Both the position numbers and the translations under genes were made by a program. From assembly GCA_024752435.1 (NCBI GenBank), contig CP103028.1, positions 992,001 through 1,056,000 of the forward strand: a stretch of 64,000 nucleotides of DNA. The letters run 5' to 3'. The notes below the pieces were generated by a model. It did no database searches, had not been told where the DNA came from, and was given only the letters and a program-made list of their open reading frames with translations. Shown in pieces: positions 32,691 through 45,790 of the stretch. Within the stretch, counting starts at the first letter, position 1, and each line of letters begins with the position of its first letter. This stretch comes from Allantophomopsis cytisporea (taxonomy: Eukaryota > Ascomycota > Leotiomycetes > Phacidiales > Phacidiaceae).

Positions 32691-34478
32691 CAGGCGGACC
32701 CGGGAAGGGAAAAACTATGATTTCTATCTATCTCACCCAGGAGCTCGAACGCATCGCGAAGCCTCAAGATGCAGTCGTCCTGTACATTTTCTGTGTCAGC
32801 GGAAACAATACTCGAAGTACAATCGTTGCGGTTTTAAGATCTTTACTGTATCAGCTCCTTGCTCAGAAACCTGGACTTATCGTCGAACACGCTAAGAATG
32901 ACTTCGACAGTGAACTTGAATCGAAGACTACGGTTTCTTCCTTCCAAGCTCTTTGGAAAACATTTATATCTATGCTCTACGCTGCAACTCTCCGTCCGGT
33001 TTTCTGCTTGGTCGATGGTCCCGATGAATGTGATAGCTCCATAGATTTATTACTGGACAGATCAAACGACCTTTTCTTGGGTGCCAAAAATCAAGTTGCT
33101 GTAGGAACGTTCCATCTGCTGATGGTTAGTCGAGATGAACCTCATATAAGCCGTCGGCTCAATGATTTCGAACGCGTACGTCTTGACCCAGACTCAGATG
33201 ATCAAGTCAGTCAGGACATTAAGGAGTATATATCCCAAAAAGTCATCGAGCTATCAACCAGCAGAATACTCTCAGACAATGATCTCCAGGATGTATCATT
33301 GGCCTTAAGGAAGGGCGCCAATGGAACGTTCTTGTGGGTCGGATTTGTAGCCAATGGACTAAAGGGGAAGAATCCAGTTGAGGTGCGAGAGCTTCTTCGA
33401 GATCTTCCTCGGGAGCTAGATGGCATCTACGCGCGGATGATGGCGTAAATCAAACCAGAGCGTGAACCAATTGTCAAAGATATTCTTCAGTGGACTGTGG
33501 TCGCTCAACGTCCGTTAACAGTAAAGGAGCTCGCTGCTGCGATCCATGCCAATGAAAACGATATGAGAGGCTATCTTGTATTTTGTGGACTATTCTTGCA
33601 GCCGTTACCGGATAAAATCAGAGCTCGTTACACGATGAATCTCATACATCAATCTGCCAAAGACTTTTTACAACGACATGAGCCGTATAAGACATATGCG
33701 CATTTGCTAGTTGCAAAAACTTGTCTTGAATACATTAATGGTTCACTTCCTTCTGGAGGTCTTCCATTACTTAAAAGTACTCGCAATGCTAAACTAAAAG
33801 CTTGCCCTTGTTGGAATACGCAATCATCTACTGGCCTGAGCATGCAAAATGGGTCTCTGACACCACCGAGAACATTTTTAGCTTCTCCGGTGAATTCTTT
33901 GGAGAACACTCCAATGTTCGCTCGACTTGGCTGTCTTCTCATAATAAACACATACAATATCCATGGTTTTATGGGGAGTCCACTACTTTAATGCATATAG
34001 CAGCATATTTCAATATCATTATGTTAGCTCAGACTATATTCCGTTGGAAAAGACTCATTCGCATATTCTCGAACCCAGGAAAGAAATGTGATGGTTTAGG
34101 TCGAGACCCACTATGTTTGGCTGCAACAAAAGGTCATATAGAGATGATTAGGCTGCTGTTGAAAAATGGTATCAATGTTAAATACAATAACGGCAGGAAG
34201 TACAACGCACTCCATACAGCTGCCGAAAACGGACACCAGGCAATTGTGAAGCTCCTCTTTGAGAGTAGAACTAATTTCAACGCTAAGGATAGATACTCTG
34301 AGACTGTACTCCATTCAGCTTCAAGCTTCGGACACGAGGCAGTCGTGAAGCTCCTCCTTGAGAGTGGAGCCGATGTCAACGCTGAGGGCGGATACTCTCA
34401 GACTGCACTCCAACTAGCTAAGGAGCGAGGTTAAAGGAAATTGTGAAGCTCTTGATCGAACATGGAGCTATCGAATGA
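32660..34478 (+). pseudogene. 5'-truncated NACHT-ankyrin NLR
   Basis: Starts abruptly just before a NACHT Walker A (LWIPGGPGKGKTMISIYL, about 32675-32730). Walker B-like FCLVDGPDECD follows (about 33000-33040), then MVSRDEPHISRRL, a winged-helix-like region with WTVVAQRPLTVKELAAAIHANE, and at least four ankyrin repeats (LCLAATKGHIEMIRLLL, ALHTAAENGHQAIVKLLF, VLHSASSFGHEAVVKLLL, to about 34478). Lesions: TAA at 33446-33448 (Gln would fit), a frameshift near 33790, and another near 34430 after which LKEIVKLLIEHG completes the last repeat. The N-terminal effector or amyloid-signalling segment is missing because the coding region ends where the HeLo fragment on the other strand ends. STAND receptor of the incompatibility/defence type, non-functional as read. 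Confidence 0.82.
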
Positions 34479-34822
34479 ACAAAATCCTCTTAGCACACAT
34501 CTCGAGGTAGAAGGACTTTCTTTGTACATGCAATAATAACTACAAAGTGTTAATTTCTTTTGTTTTATATCATTTTTTGGATAAGAAAGGCGTCATTTCT
34601 ATTTCAATTTACTCGTTGAGGAAATATCTGCCATACGCACTACGCACTACGTGTCAGTCACCCAAAATTAACCGACGAAACATGGTTCTTTATAGACATC
34701 AACATTGAACTTTCAAAACTTCAATTATCTGTTTAGCTATAATTACAGTTTCTCAACAACAAGGCTACTTAAAACACGACTTCACCAAGCAAGATTAACC
34801 CCTCCACGCAAAGCCAAGTCAA
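34479..34822. other. Short AT-rich spacer
   Basis: 3' flanks of convergent genes (NLR fragment and TFIIIC subunit). No feature recognised. Confidence 0.5.
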
Positions 34823-37800
34823 TCACTCCCTCCCAGCAACCCACCACCACCACTCCGCAGCATCCCAACCCCCCTCAACAACCCTCAAAACCCCAACATC
34901 AACACCCCACTCCACAAGCAACCTCAACTCCCACTCCTCCAAACTGGGCGCAAAAGCAAGAACCAAATCCCGCATATTAGCACCACTCCTCAGCGCCAGC
35001 AGCCCAAAGACACCAGCCATGACCTTCCGCCACAAGCTCAGAATCACATTCCCATGAACATCAAACCAGAGCGGTACTGCCTCACTATGACCTGGAGGTT
35101 CACGCGGAAAGCTGATATTCTCATTGTAGATGTAATTCTCTGTGGGCACGATCGTCATCTTGAAGCGTAGACGCGATTTATCCATCTGCCGAACCATGTA
35201 ATCGCCATCTGTGAGTCCGAATTTATTCATTGGAACATCAGAAGGAACAAGCTTGATCCTGCCATGGGCCTGGAGGTTTGTGATAGCTAGGATATCGCCG
35301 TCAGCAGCGCTGTAATCAATCAACACCGTGCGGCCTTCCCGGAAGTTCATATCCAGCACGCCCTTGAATTGTGCAGCGCGCTCGAGCATATTGGCTCGCA
35401 CGTCGCGGCGGAAAACGGCCTCGAAGGCGTCAGTAGTATCGTATGCGCGGCCGGGCATAGGGCGACCTTTGTTCTTCTGCATGAGGACTTTGGCGGTGAG
35501 CATTTGATTGAGCGCTTTCTTGATGATAGCATCGCCGATGCTGTTCATGCGGGTGAGGGCGGCCTGACCATTGTAGACTTCTGTAGGTGTCAGGCAATTA
35601 GCACGAATAACAGATCGGGCTACGGTGAGAGGATCGAGAGGGCGGAACTCGGGCTGATGCTGGGAGTTTTGCTTGATGGGAATTGTGTGTGCACGAGCTG
35701 TCAAAAAATCGACTCGGCGATGAATTGGAGCAGCGCCGTAAAGGACATCACGCCAACGCGGGTCGCCATCTTTCGCGGTGATATTGAAGACTGTGTTTAG
35801 ACGATTGCGGGTCTCTGGCAGGCGGATACTATTATTTCCTTGAAGGGAGACATCATCCCGAGCGAGAACCCAGTCCACTACATATCCCCAGTCATAAGCA
35901 AGAGCATTATCCGGCTCGAAAGGTGGAACATCATCAGTAGCATAGGCCTCCAAGAAGAATTCTGGGAATTCGACGCTGAGTTTCTCAATGGCAAGTCGAT
36001 GCTTTTTGTAGAGTATTGCCCAGCGCTTATTCACGAAGCTGAGACTGAGGTGAGGGAAAAGACGAGCGACCAGCACCCAATCAATACATTTCTCATAACC
36101 TCCAGTCAAAGTCCTTACGACAACGACAGCAACAATCAGTCGACGATCATCCTCTTCGGACATGGTACTTTCAGCCCTATTGCCGTGCGCCGGCTTGTAG
36201 TCCCAGGCAATCTGCGTCCCGTCTTCAAGAATGTCTTTGTCAAGGAAATCAGTATCTTGTGGTAGCTGAGTAAGACGACGAGTCTTGAATCTGGCCATCA
36301 TAGCACGTCGATCTTTAGCCTTTTGACTAGCCTCTTGAATCTCGATCTTCTTCGTCTTCAGACGCTTGCTGTGATGAGCAGGATGATACGGTTCAAGAGA
36401 GTTGATTTCTTCATCAAGTGGGTAATTTGATTCATCGTCCCAAGGCGGATTACTCCATGATAGCTGTTCCTGAGGATGGAAGTCGTATGCTGCTGGGACA
36501 GGTTCCGGTCTCTGTAGATTCATGCGAGTCGAGTAATTCATCCATCTATACTCGGGAGCCATTGTACCTTGCATGATAATCTGCATATCCTTCATTTCCC
36601 ATTTCTTCGTGGTCTCGATCTCCGAGAGAAATTTAGCCATGTACGGATCTATCTTCGTCTCCCATTCAAATGGCTTTCCAGCTTTTGTTTTCATAACAGC
36701 ATCCATGTCTTCAGGTAGGTTGTGGACGAGGAACCATCTGTCGGAAGGCATCCATCCTTCAATAGTGATCGAACCATCAAGTAGCTCGAATACACTTTCC
36801 GGCATAGTATTCCAGTACCCATATTCACCTTGCCGCAAGACATTAGCAGAAGCAAAACGAGGCTTCGGAACGGGGCCTTGAGATGATGCAATGACAGGAA
36901 AAGTAACACCAGGTGTGTCAAATGAATCCAAAGCCGTGTTAGGTTCCAAAAATTCGAGACAGCGAGATGAACCAGCAGTGATGTGTGGCAAAGGACGTGA
37001 GTTTGCGGTTCTGGCCGGTCGAACTGGAGGTTTAAAGGCTATTGGACCTGGCTTCTCGAGTTGCCACACGCCTGCAACTCCAGGGGCAGATATAGCCTGT
37101 GGGATAACTTTTCGGACGTATTTTCGCTTTTGTCTAGGCTCAGCACCAGCAAGTGCGTTCTGAGGTCTGGAAACCTGGACTGATTGTCTGACAGGTCCAA
37201 ACACACGCAGATTGGGGTGGAGGACAGGTCTATGGCCAGCAAGCAATTTCGCGTAGCGATTGTCGCTTTTGGTGTTGTTCTCAACCTTTCTTGCTGGTCG
37301 CGAGTAGATTGGTCGTACACCATGGCCGAAGGCATGAATACCCCAAGCTGGGTTGTCGAACGTCTGCATGAGAGTGATTGGTTCAGGAAGCTGAGGTCTC
37401 AACTCTCTCTTTCTCTTCGGTCTCAAGATTTTAGACCACGCTCCGCTCGAGTCTTGCGAAAAGGCTATTGCAGGCTGCCAATGCTGTTTCCTAGAATTTT
37501 CGGATTTCTGTGGGGCATCCGGTGTATCAGCCTCGAACGAAGCTCCATTAAACTGAAGTGATTCTGCTTGACCCTCATCTTCAGACCCAGCATCAATATC
37601 CATCCTGTTCTCTATGGTCTCGTTTTCTTCGTACTCCAAATCGGATTCATGGTGTACTCGAGGAAGCAGACTATAATCGATAGCATCTGATATCTTCCAA
37701 CCTGGCTCAATCTTCCCAGATAGACCTTGCGCCTTCCTAGCTGCCCAAGCAGCTTTCAAGATAGCTGATTGTTTAGCTCTGCGAGATGAGTCTTCAGGCC

Positions 37801-40800
37801 TCCATGGTCGTCTCTTTCTAGCCGCATGCTCTTCTACCGCAACACTAAGTGGTGTACTCATTCCATACGGGTCATCGTCCTCTTCTTCAAATTCACCATC
37901 CTCGTCCGAATCATTATTTTCGGTGAATGTATCGTCAGTGGTATTTTGTGGGTTCTTAAAGCGTCTAGTCTCCTTCGGCACGACGGAGGCGTAGAATGGA
38001 GCAACGAGAGTCTCAACATTGGTCTCTTTTGGCACTTCTGGGTAGGTGTCTGACTTCTGACCGGCAGTCCTGATGGATACGGCTCGGTCACCATGTTTAC
38101 TAGCAGTTTCTTCAAGAGCTGCAAGAAGCTCTTTCGGAGGCAGGAAGGCCTCCGGCACGTAGAAGTCCGGTGCAGCATTGATGACTTCCTTCTTCATTTC
38201 AACGAAGACGGGGTCGGCTGGCTCAATATCCTTGGTAAGCACAACTCGGGTCTTCATTCGTCCTGTCTTGTCGCGGAAGGCAAACTCGTGCTTTCGAATG
38301 ATACCAGAGTCTAGTAGAGAGGCAGCGGAAGCATTAACAACCCGCATTTCAGGGTTTCCTGAGGTGGGGAATTTCTTTCGCCATGCACCCACAAATGCAA
38401 ACCACAAGGATTTCATGCCCGGGAAGACACCACCGCAAGCATCCAGCAATTCAAGAATTGTATCCTTACGACGCTGAGCAGAAATAACTGCAGGATTGGT
38501 TTTGACGGGCTTGTCTTTGATGGCAATTTTCTTTGGAGCCGGTGTATTGCTTTGCATCTTGGATTTAGAAGTTGATGGCAGGATCTTGTTCGGAGAAGGA
38601 GATGATTCCACTGAAGTGAGTGGGACGTCTGATTCGGTAACTTTTACACCATGGAGCTCCCAGGGAGTCATTCGGGGAGGAAGAGAGAACGCAGGAGGAA
38701 GCGGGGATGGCGTTGTGATTGAAGCACGCGCTGAAGAATTTGTTTTACGGCGTTTGTTTTGCGGGACAGCTTTGCCACTAGGTGTAAGCTCGTAAAGATC
38801 ATCATCCTCATCATCAGAGATGACAACACTTTCATCGTGCTGGTCATCATTCTGTTCTTCGTCAGGCACTACAATCGGACTTTGGCCCGGACCAACTGAT
38901 GTTGACTTGCTTCTACTATTCCTCCAACCCAGTGGCTTTGGAACCCATGCTGGATTGCATGGACCATTCGACTTTTCGAGATGATATTGAAGGCCGTTAT
39001 CATTTCTCCAACGTCCTCCACACTTCTCACATAGATAAGGTTTACCTTGATCATTCGGTGCCGGCTTTTTCGTGTATTTGGATTTTGGTGGCGGCATTTC
39101 CACACCATTCAGAGTCATAGTGGTCACTATCTTTGCTCTCATGATATTGGCGGCATCGTGAGAGCTGGTGGATCGTGAGATTCGGAAGGCAAATAGCTTC
39201 TCTGTGTCCATTTCGACATTTGCGTAAATGCGCAGCTCTGATTGCTTGCCCTTTCTCTCATAAACAGTCGGCGGCTTCGAAAACTCAGAAACTTCTAAAT
39301 CTAGAGTCTTTGACGCATCCGTATTTTCTTCTACTTGTATAAATGACACCTTTGTCTTGTCGACTGAGAGAATCAGATTACCGACAACATCTTCATATTG
39401 ACAGCAGATAAAAGCATCATTCTCTGGTAAGGATACAGCGGCAGCAACTTCAAGAGACTTTGTGAACTCTTGTTCCTCGTCTAGTACCCCAACACTCGTC
39501 TGCTTCACTGCCGACTTTCCAGACTTCATGGAGGAAGCCGTTGTTGCAGGTATTTCGCTAACGCTATTCGCCTCCTCCGTAACAGGTAGCACTGTTACAG
39601 ACTCTGACTCAGTAGCTTTCTGCGAGCTTGGTGGAGCTTTGATAGGAACACTAGGTGTTTGCGGCGGAGCATCTTGCGTAGGAGTAGATGTGGCGTATGG
39701 AGACTTATAAGTGGAACTTGAAGTTGAAGTTGAAGTTTCAGAGGAATTGGCGAGTGGTGACACATAGGCAGGCTTTCCAGCTCCCAGATTCGACAATTTA
39801 GCAGCAAATGGTGACGTGTATTTGGAAGGCCCATTCGATGCATCGCTATTAGATTGTGGTTCTGACGCTACTGGAGTGTGAACAGGATGATCCATCTTGA
39901 TTTCGTTGGCTAACGGCGATGATTGGAAAGGTGACTTATACGAAGACAAATCATATGGTGATCTGTATGGTGTTTTCGGTGGTGCTTGTTTCACTTTCAT
40001 TCCTGGTGGAGCGGAGCCAAGAGCACGAACTGCTTCTGTCAATGCGATTTTCTTTGCTGAACGAGCTTTTTCGGAGTCATCTTCCTTCGTTGCTGACACC
40101 TTTCTCTTCTTCGAGTTGGGAATTGGAGTTGCTGGTGCTGTTGATGCCGCTGGTGGAGAAATCTGAGTATTATTTAGTTCCTTTTCAGTAGGTTTTTGAA
40201 CATGTCGTGTTTGTTCCGACTGGTTGCTTTCAACGCGAATCAAAGTTGTGGTGTCTGAGATGTTTGGTGTAACAGCAAGGTTTGAACTTGGGGTTGATTC
40301 AGTTTGCTTTCCAGGTGCAGCATCCCGCAATTCCGCAGCCGAATCTGATTGCAGAGGTTGAAGAGTATCTAGAGAGTTATCAACCGATTTCTCAGGAACG
40401 GCTGCGAACTCAGAAGATACAACAATAGTATCTTCGACAGCATCCACAGTATTGTTATCCTGGCTTTCCATACCAGCTCCAGTATGAACAATACTTTCTC
40501 CCATCTCATTATCATCGTCCATAACACTATCCTCCATCTCCGCATCCTCAGAGCTCACCAATCCAACCGCATTTCCAACCAGCGCCCTGACCTTTACTGG
40601 TGGTGCAGGTCTATGCATCCACTCAAAACCTCTCAACCTCTCCGACTTAAACACCGCAACCAAGCTCCTAGGTGGTCTACCCTGCCTTCCAATCCTCGAG
40701 AAGCGTTCCGATCCAGTCGGCGCAATATAAACTCTTGGCACACCCTCTTCGCGCTGCATATCATCATAGCTGGTGAAGACAGTCTTGTGAAGTTTGTTTG

Positions 40801-43148
40801 GATCAGGCGGTAATCTTAGGCCTTCTTTCTCCTCAAACTTCCTCCTCTTCCTCGGTGGCTCAGGTTCCTGTAGTGTTTCTTGTAGTGTTTCTTCTGGTGG
40901 GTCCAATTGTCCCGGTTCCGGTATGGGCAATGTAGGAGCCACCTTGTTTTTCGGAGGGCGGCCACGGGGTTTGAGTGGGCTGGAGACAATCGGTTCGGTA
41001 TTCTTAGGTGGTCTGCCTCTCGGTCTGGTAAGAGGGGGCCGACCGCGAGGGCGGGGTTCAGTGAGAGGTTCGGAAGGATCTCGGTGGCGGGTGCTGGTGG
41101 GAGTGGTGGGTGTGGAAGGAGCACGTTTTTTGTGACTACGTCGCTGGGCGCTGACATCAACTGCAAGGGTCGCTTCCAGCAATGTGCCGCGTCCATCAGG
41201 ACCTTGGAAGATTGACGGATCGAATTTCGAGAAACCGTAAGAATCTAAGTCTACAACGGCGGATGTCGCTGATTGGTGGCGGACGTTTCCCCAGCTTGTG
41301 CGACCTTCATCGACGAGTTTTTGGAAGTTAGGCAGGGTGAAATATTGGTAATGATTGTTCTTGCCGGTCTGTGATACGTCTCGGATGATGGAGAGGTGGT
41401 CTAGATGCACTGGTTGTGATTCTGATTGCGAAAAGGCATCGAGCCATCTATACATTGGCTTTTCAAAGGCATCTCCGGTGATGAGTTTTCGGGCTTGCAT
41501 TCCACTTAACCCGTCTGTTCCAGCAGCATGAAGAGCATCATAGAGGATGTTGCCGACTGGTTTGTGAGGTGTCCATAAAGTCCCTTCTTTGGAGGCTTTT
41601 GATGATTTCACACCACCTTCTTCCTCATCTTCACTATCATTCTCCATATCGTTCATCTCGTCCATATTATGACTGGAGGTGGTGTCCCAGGCTACTCTAG
41701 TTCTTACATCCTCTCTTGGACGACCCTTATCAGTCCGGCTGGTAGGCTTCTTGCGGAATGCTGCCCAATCCTCTTCTGTCATATCCCGACCCATCTTAAC
41801 ACAATCTTTGTAGACTTGTTCAGAATGACCGAGTTTCGCATCTACTCGTTGGACAATACCCATTGAAACTAGTCTTCGAGTGTTTCGTGCCAATACCTTC
41901 ATTTGCCAACGTAGAGTATGAACGTTTAGCTTCTGTCGAAGATGGGTGTATTGCATCACTCCCCAAGCCTTGAGTACAGCAATAAGTGATCTGACCAGTG
42001 CTTCTTCATCAACAAAACCTCCAGTCCACTGTGAATGACAAGCAATTGGACTTAGATCTGCAGTCAAAACACTAGCAGGAATCTTGAAAGGGTCCGACAG
42101 AGGATCGTTTTGCTGATTATTGTGAGACTCATCAACAAACTTAATATGTGTAAGAAGACTCGTCTTCTGGTTTCGGAGTAGGATCTGACGCTTCTCAATA
42201 TAACCCTTCTGTGCTAAGAAGTCTGTTCGTCGAGGAACGGACCTCTTATCCTGACCGGATGCCCTGCAAAGTTCACCCTGAGCGATTCCGTTTGCTCGAG
42301 TGGCAGCAATAGTACACAACAACCGCCATTCAGATACTGGGACCTTCTTGGTATCAACACCATGGCCTGTCAGTTCACGCCATTGTCGATCTTGCGAAAC
42401 TTGTATTCGAGGTTGAAGCATTGGTGGTTTGGACTTTGGCGTTCTTACGGAATGCTTGATGGGACTTGTGGTAGGTGTCGAGGCCTGAGGTGTACCTTCC
42501 GTCTGGATGAGAGCCATAGACGTATTAGATTGTGTATCAGTTATACCATCCTGAATACCCGAAGTCGAAGCAGTGACCTCCGCCTGCGGTTCTGCGACGA
42601 TAGCTTTCGGTTTAGAGGTTGGTAAAGCAAGAACTTGGTCAAGTGTCAACTTGTTTCCCTCGCGATCATCGCCAACATAAATATCTGGCCTAGCAACTAG
42701 CCATTGCCAGACCATACTCTTGAAGACATGATCAGTATTTGGTTTTCTACGTTCAGAAACATCAGTTTCTTTCGTAGGAGTATTTGAATTAGTTTCGTCT
42801 TTGCTGTAGTACTTGTCGATGAGATTAAGGAATTGAGATACAGAGATTCCTACAAAGCGTCAGTTAACCCGCAAACAATCTACAGCAGAAGGAACAGCTG
42901 CTGCATTATCCATAAACGGAAAACCCAATATCAATAATCTACTTGTCGTTCCCGTGACATCAAATCAAGCCCAACATCTCCGCGCCCCACAACCAAGCCC
43001 CACATCCTCTCTTCCAGTACAAAAAAAAAAAGTGAAAAGAAATTTATATTGACAGCAGAAGAAAGAAATCCAAAAACTTACCCTCATCACCCCCAAAAAC
43101 AATCTCGCCAAGCAGCCAGTCTATAAGCTCATCAAAGCTCTTCGCCAT
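34823..43148 (-). CDS. TFIIIC B-block-binding subunit (Tfc3/tau138-like)
   Basis: A 2697-residue protein from a 67-base first exon (43148-43082, starting MAKSFDELIDWLLGEI) and a single 8-kb second exon (42849-34823). The TFIIIC B-block domain is a winged helix near residues 193-253 (LLCTIAATRANGIAQGELC, then RSVPRRTDFLAQKGYIEKRQ). TFIIIC recruits TFIIIB and RNA polymerase III to tRNA genes, and this subunit contacts the B box. Three AT-hook-like RGRPP cores lie near residues 620-660. A long low-complexity Ser/Thr/Pro-rich segment follows, then a Cys/His cluster (CX2CX12HX7C, about 1296-1323), which may be a zinc-binding finger. The C-terminal third carries conserved helical domains (for example FVNKRWAILYKKHRL, ending DAAEWWWWVAGRE). 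Yeast orthologues are about half this length. Essential housekeeping gene. Confidence 0.87.
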
Positions 43149-44216
43149 GATTGCACCCCACCACTCATTCTGCCCCAAAGCACTTAGGAAAAAGAAACCC
43201 GTAAGGACAGTGACGAAGATGAAGAGAGCAACAAAATCAACGAATTAATCGTCGTGTTATGGTGTTTTGACAAGACCTGATGAGCAGGTTGGTGTGCGTC
43301 TCAATATGTAGAATTGGATGTGAGTCGCAACAAGGGTATGGGTATGTATGTGAAGACGAGGTTTGGAGGTCGCTGTTGGGGTGATGAGTTCACGTCGCGG
43401 TCGGGTGGAAATATTGTATGCAGGTTTTTTTGGGATTCTGCTGGTGGAGGGTTTAGCGAGTTAAGCGAGGGGCTGCTCCAATGGGTCTAAGCTTTTTTAG
43501 GATGAGGAGCTGCTCGAGTCTGGACCATCATTTTCAACAATTTCTTTGATTGCATGGCTGCGAGTGTGAACAATACTTCTTACCATTATTTAATCTCACA
43601 TAACTCTAATATGAGGAAATAATTCTTTGATCATGCTTATTGGGCGTTTCAAGAATTAATTGGAACTGTAGATTTTGAAAATCTCAAAAGCTGCATGAAT
43701 GAGATAAAATACAAGAGTGCAATTTCATGCTGCAGATGGCTTCAACATATGAATATCGTCACAATCATTACATAGACTTCCTATAGAATTATAAATTACA
43801 CTGTCCAATTTCGAGTTCAACGGTACATAGTATTTGCTATTCAAAGCCATACAGTCATGAAGTGCAATACAATTTTCAGAGAGATATAATTATCCAGAGC
43901 CCTAGAATCATCCAAACCCTCTAATTATCAACATGGATATACTTATGCGAAGTCATGTATTTACTACTCAAGAGCGACACGGCTTTGGGGCGAACAGTCA
44001 TCAAAGAAATGATTGAGGTGAATACTGCGAAGCACTGAACAATTCGAACCCTTTGCTTCATTATTTCTTCCAAATTTTCATTGAAATTCATGAACACAAC
44101 ATCGCAATTGCCAACCTGATGTTGAAGCGCTATTATTTAGCAAAGCACCAGTCTATATCTAGGATGCAATCCTACCCATATCTTTCATACCGAAATCCAA
44201 CGCCAACTATTTCAAT
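43149..44216. other. Intergenic region, about 1 kb
   Basis: Upstream region of the TFIIIC gene (GC-poor, with an A run near 43021-43032 inside its first intron) and 3' flank of the next gene. No gene recognised. Confidence 0.45.
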
Positions 44217-45266
44217 CTACTCTTTCGGGGCTTGAGCGGCACGATGCCGATTCTCCTTCATCATCTGCCTATACTGCTCAATAACACTAGTTCTGACCTC
44301 ACCCAACTCCTCTCTCCTCCTCAGACTACCAGCGGCCTTGGGCACATCCTCCACATCAACTCTCGCGCCTCTCACCTTAAACTTCTCCCTAGGAATCTTG
44401 GTAAAAGTAGGTGGAGCCTGCGCAACATCGTTGAGACCAATCTTCCCCTCACCCCTCTTCTTAATGAGTACCGCCCACGGATCATCATCACCATCGTCAA
44501 TCTCCCCAATAGCCTTCCTACGCTTCGCGCCCTTCTTCCCCTTCTTGCCCGTAGCAGCCTCATGCGCCTCATCAATCTTCCACTTAACATTCCCCTCCTC
44601 ATCCTCCTCCTCCTCAGCCAGTTCGCGCGCCTCCTCCCTCCTCTCCTGAATCTTCCTCTCCTCCTCCCTCCACTCGTCATACATGCGATGCATCCTCTTC
44701 TCGGTCTTGGTCCTGCCAACCTTCAAGCCCAACGGATCCTTACCGCCCTTTCCGGTCTTATTAATCAACCCACTCACCGGCAACGCAGCATCCACTCTGG
44801 CCGCGAAATCAGACATGCGCTCACCAGGCCGAATAGTCGGCACCTCAACGGCGTGGTTCTCGCCCGCCAGCTTCGCAACGTCCTTCGCACTCGCACCCTT
44901 CGCCGCGCTCTTCTTCTGCTTCTTCGTCAACTTCACCCCGTCGTCTAACCCGCTGCGTAGCTTCTGGCCCTGTTGCATGGCCATCAGCCGCGCGAAGGCC
45001 TTAGGCGTGTCATCCGCATTGTCCTTGTTGCGTTTGCGCTTGTTGCTCTTGCGTGTGGGCGCGTCGTCGGTGGAGAAGATGCCGTTCGATTTGGCGGATT
45101 TCGAGACGGAGAGTGGTTTGGCTGTTATGCTTGGGGGGAGGTCTACACTGTGGCGGGTATCAGAATTGGGTTTTGCCCGTGACTGTAGGGATGGGGGGGG
45201 ATGGAGTGTGAGAGCAGATGCTTACGTGGACTTATCCTCGCCCTTGCGAGTGTGTTTGTGTGGCAT
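44217..45266 (-). CDS. Basic nucleolar-type protein, conserved in fungi, function unknown
   Basis: A 323-residue protein from two exons (45266-45226, 45147-44217). It starts MPHKHTRKGEDKS; the second exon continues VDLPPSITAKPLSVSKSAKSN. It has basic stretches (RKSNKRKRNKDN, KLTKKQKK, KGKKGAKRRK), a charged coiled-coil of EWREEERKIQERREEARELAEEEE type, and a conserved-looking segment IRPGERMSDFAARVDAALP. The composition and layout suggest a nucleolar ribosome-biogenesis factor of the CCDC137-like kind, but I do not recognise the family with certainty, so no symbol is given. The start was chosen because it gives the compact first exon with a good donor (GTAAGC). Confidence 0.75.
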
Positions 45267-45479
45267 CTTGTTTTGTGTTGTGGGTTGTGTTGGTGATGTG
45301 ATGGATGTGAAGTCGAGGCACAAATTAATTCAGCGGCAGAAACATTTCAATTTTGCGAGTGAGCGAGGCTCGTGCGTTGTGTGGAGTGCGGTTAGTGGAG
45401 AGTCTGGCGGTGGGCGCATGCGGCACGTGTGGGTCAGTGGATCCATGGGACCCTAGTTGCTAGTTCTGAGCTAAGATAA

Positions 45480-45556
45480 GGTAATAAGGTAGGTAATAAG
45501 GTAATAAGGCAATAATTAAGGTAATAAGACAATAATGAAGATAAGGAAGGTAAAAG
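45480..45556. repeat. GTAATAAG-type tandem repeat
   Basis: Repeated gtaataag / gcaataat / acaataat words in tandem over about 75 bp. Confidence 0.6.
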
Positions 45557-45710
45557 AAGTCTGATGGCTCGCATGAATGTTGGTAAATCATTCAGCCATT
45601 GACAGAGATCAATGTTGGATCTGGGGAAAGTGGGTCTGGGGAATCCTGAATCCTGACGTCGATTATCCGTTACTTGAATCTGAAGATGAAAGGTGAATTC
45701 CGATGAATCT

Positions 45711-45790
45711 AATGTATGTATATATGTATATATATACTTATATATACATTTACATATATATATCTATATATCTATATAGGTGTATACGTG
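45711..45790. repeat. TA-rich microsatellite
   Basis: Alternating tatata / tatgta / catata words; a purine-pyrimidine-alternating low-complexity run. Confidence 0.6.

Noticed and set aside
23219..34478. RIP as a proven cause of the NLR lesions
   Set aside because: Some stops could be C to T changes, but several (such as TGA replacing a TGG or CGA codon) are not in the canonical CpA context, and frameshifts are also present. Not claimed without a computed index.
35369..42625. Many plus-strand open frames of 60-140 codons opposite the TFIIIC gene
   Set aside because: Shadows of a single well-supported coding exon; none has recognisable content.
44038..44060. tRNA B-box-like sequence (GGGTTCGAATT on the minus strand)
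   Set aside because: No A box at the proper distance and no acceptor stem; judged chance.
44232..45456. Long plus-strand open frames opposite the basic nucleolar-type gene
   Set aside because: Leu/Pro/Ser/Arg-rich antisense of a Lys/Glu-rich protein; no known domain, and the minus-strand gene explains the sequence with splice sites.
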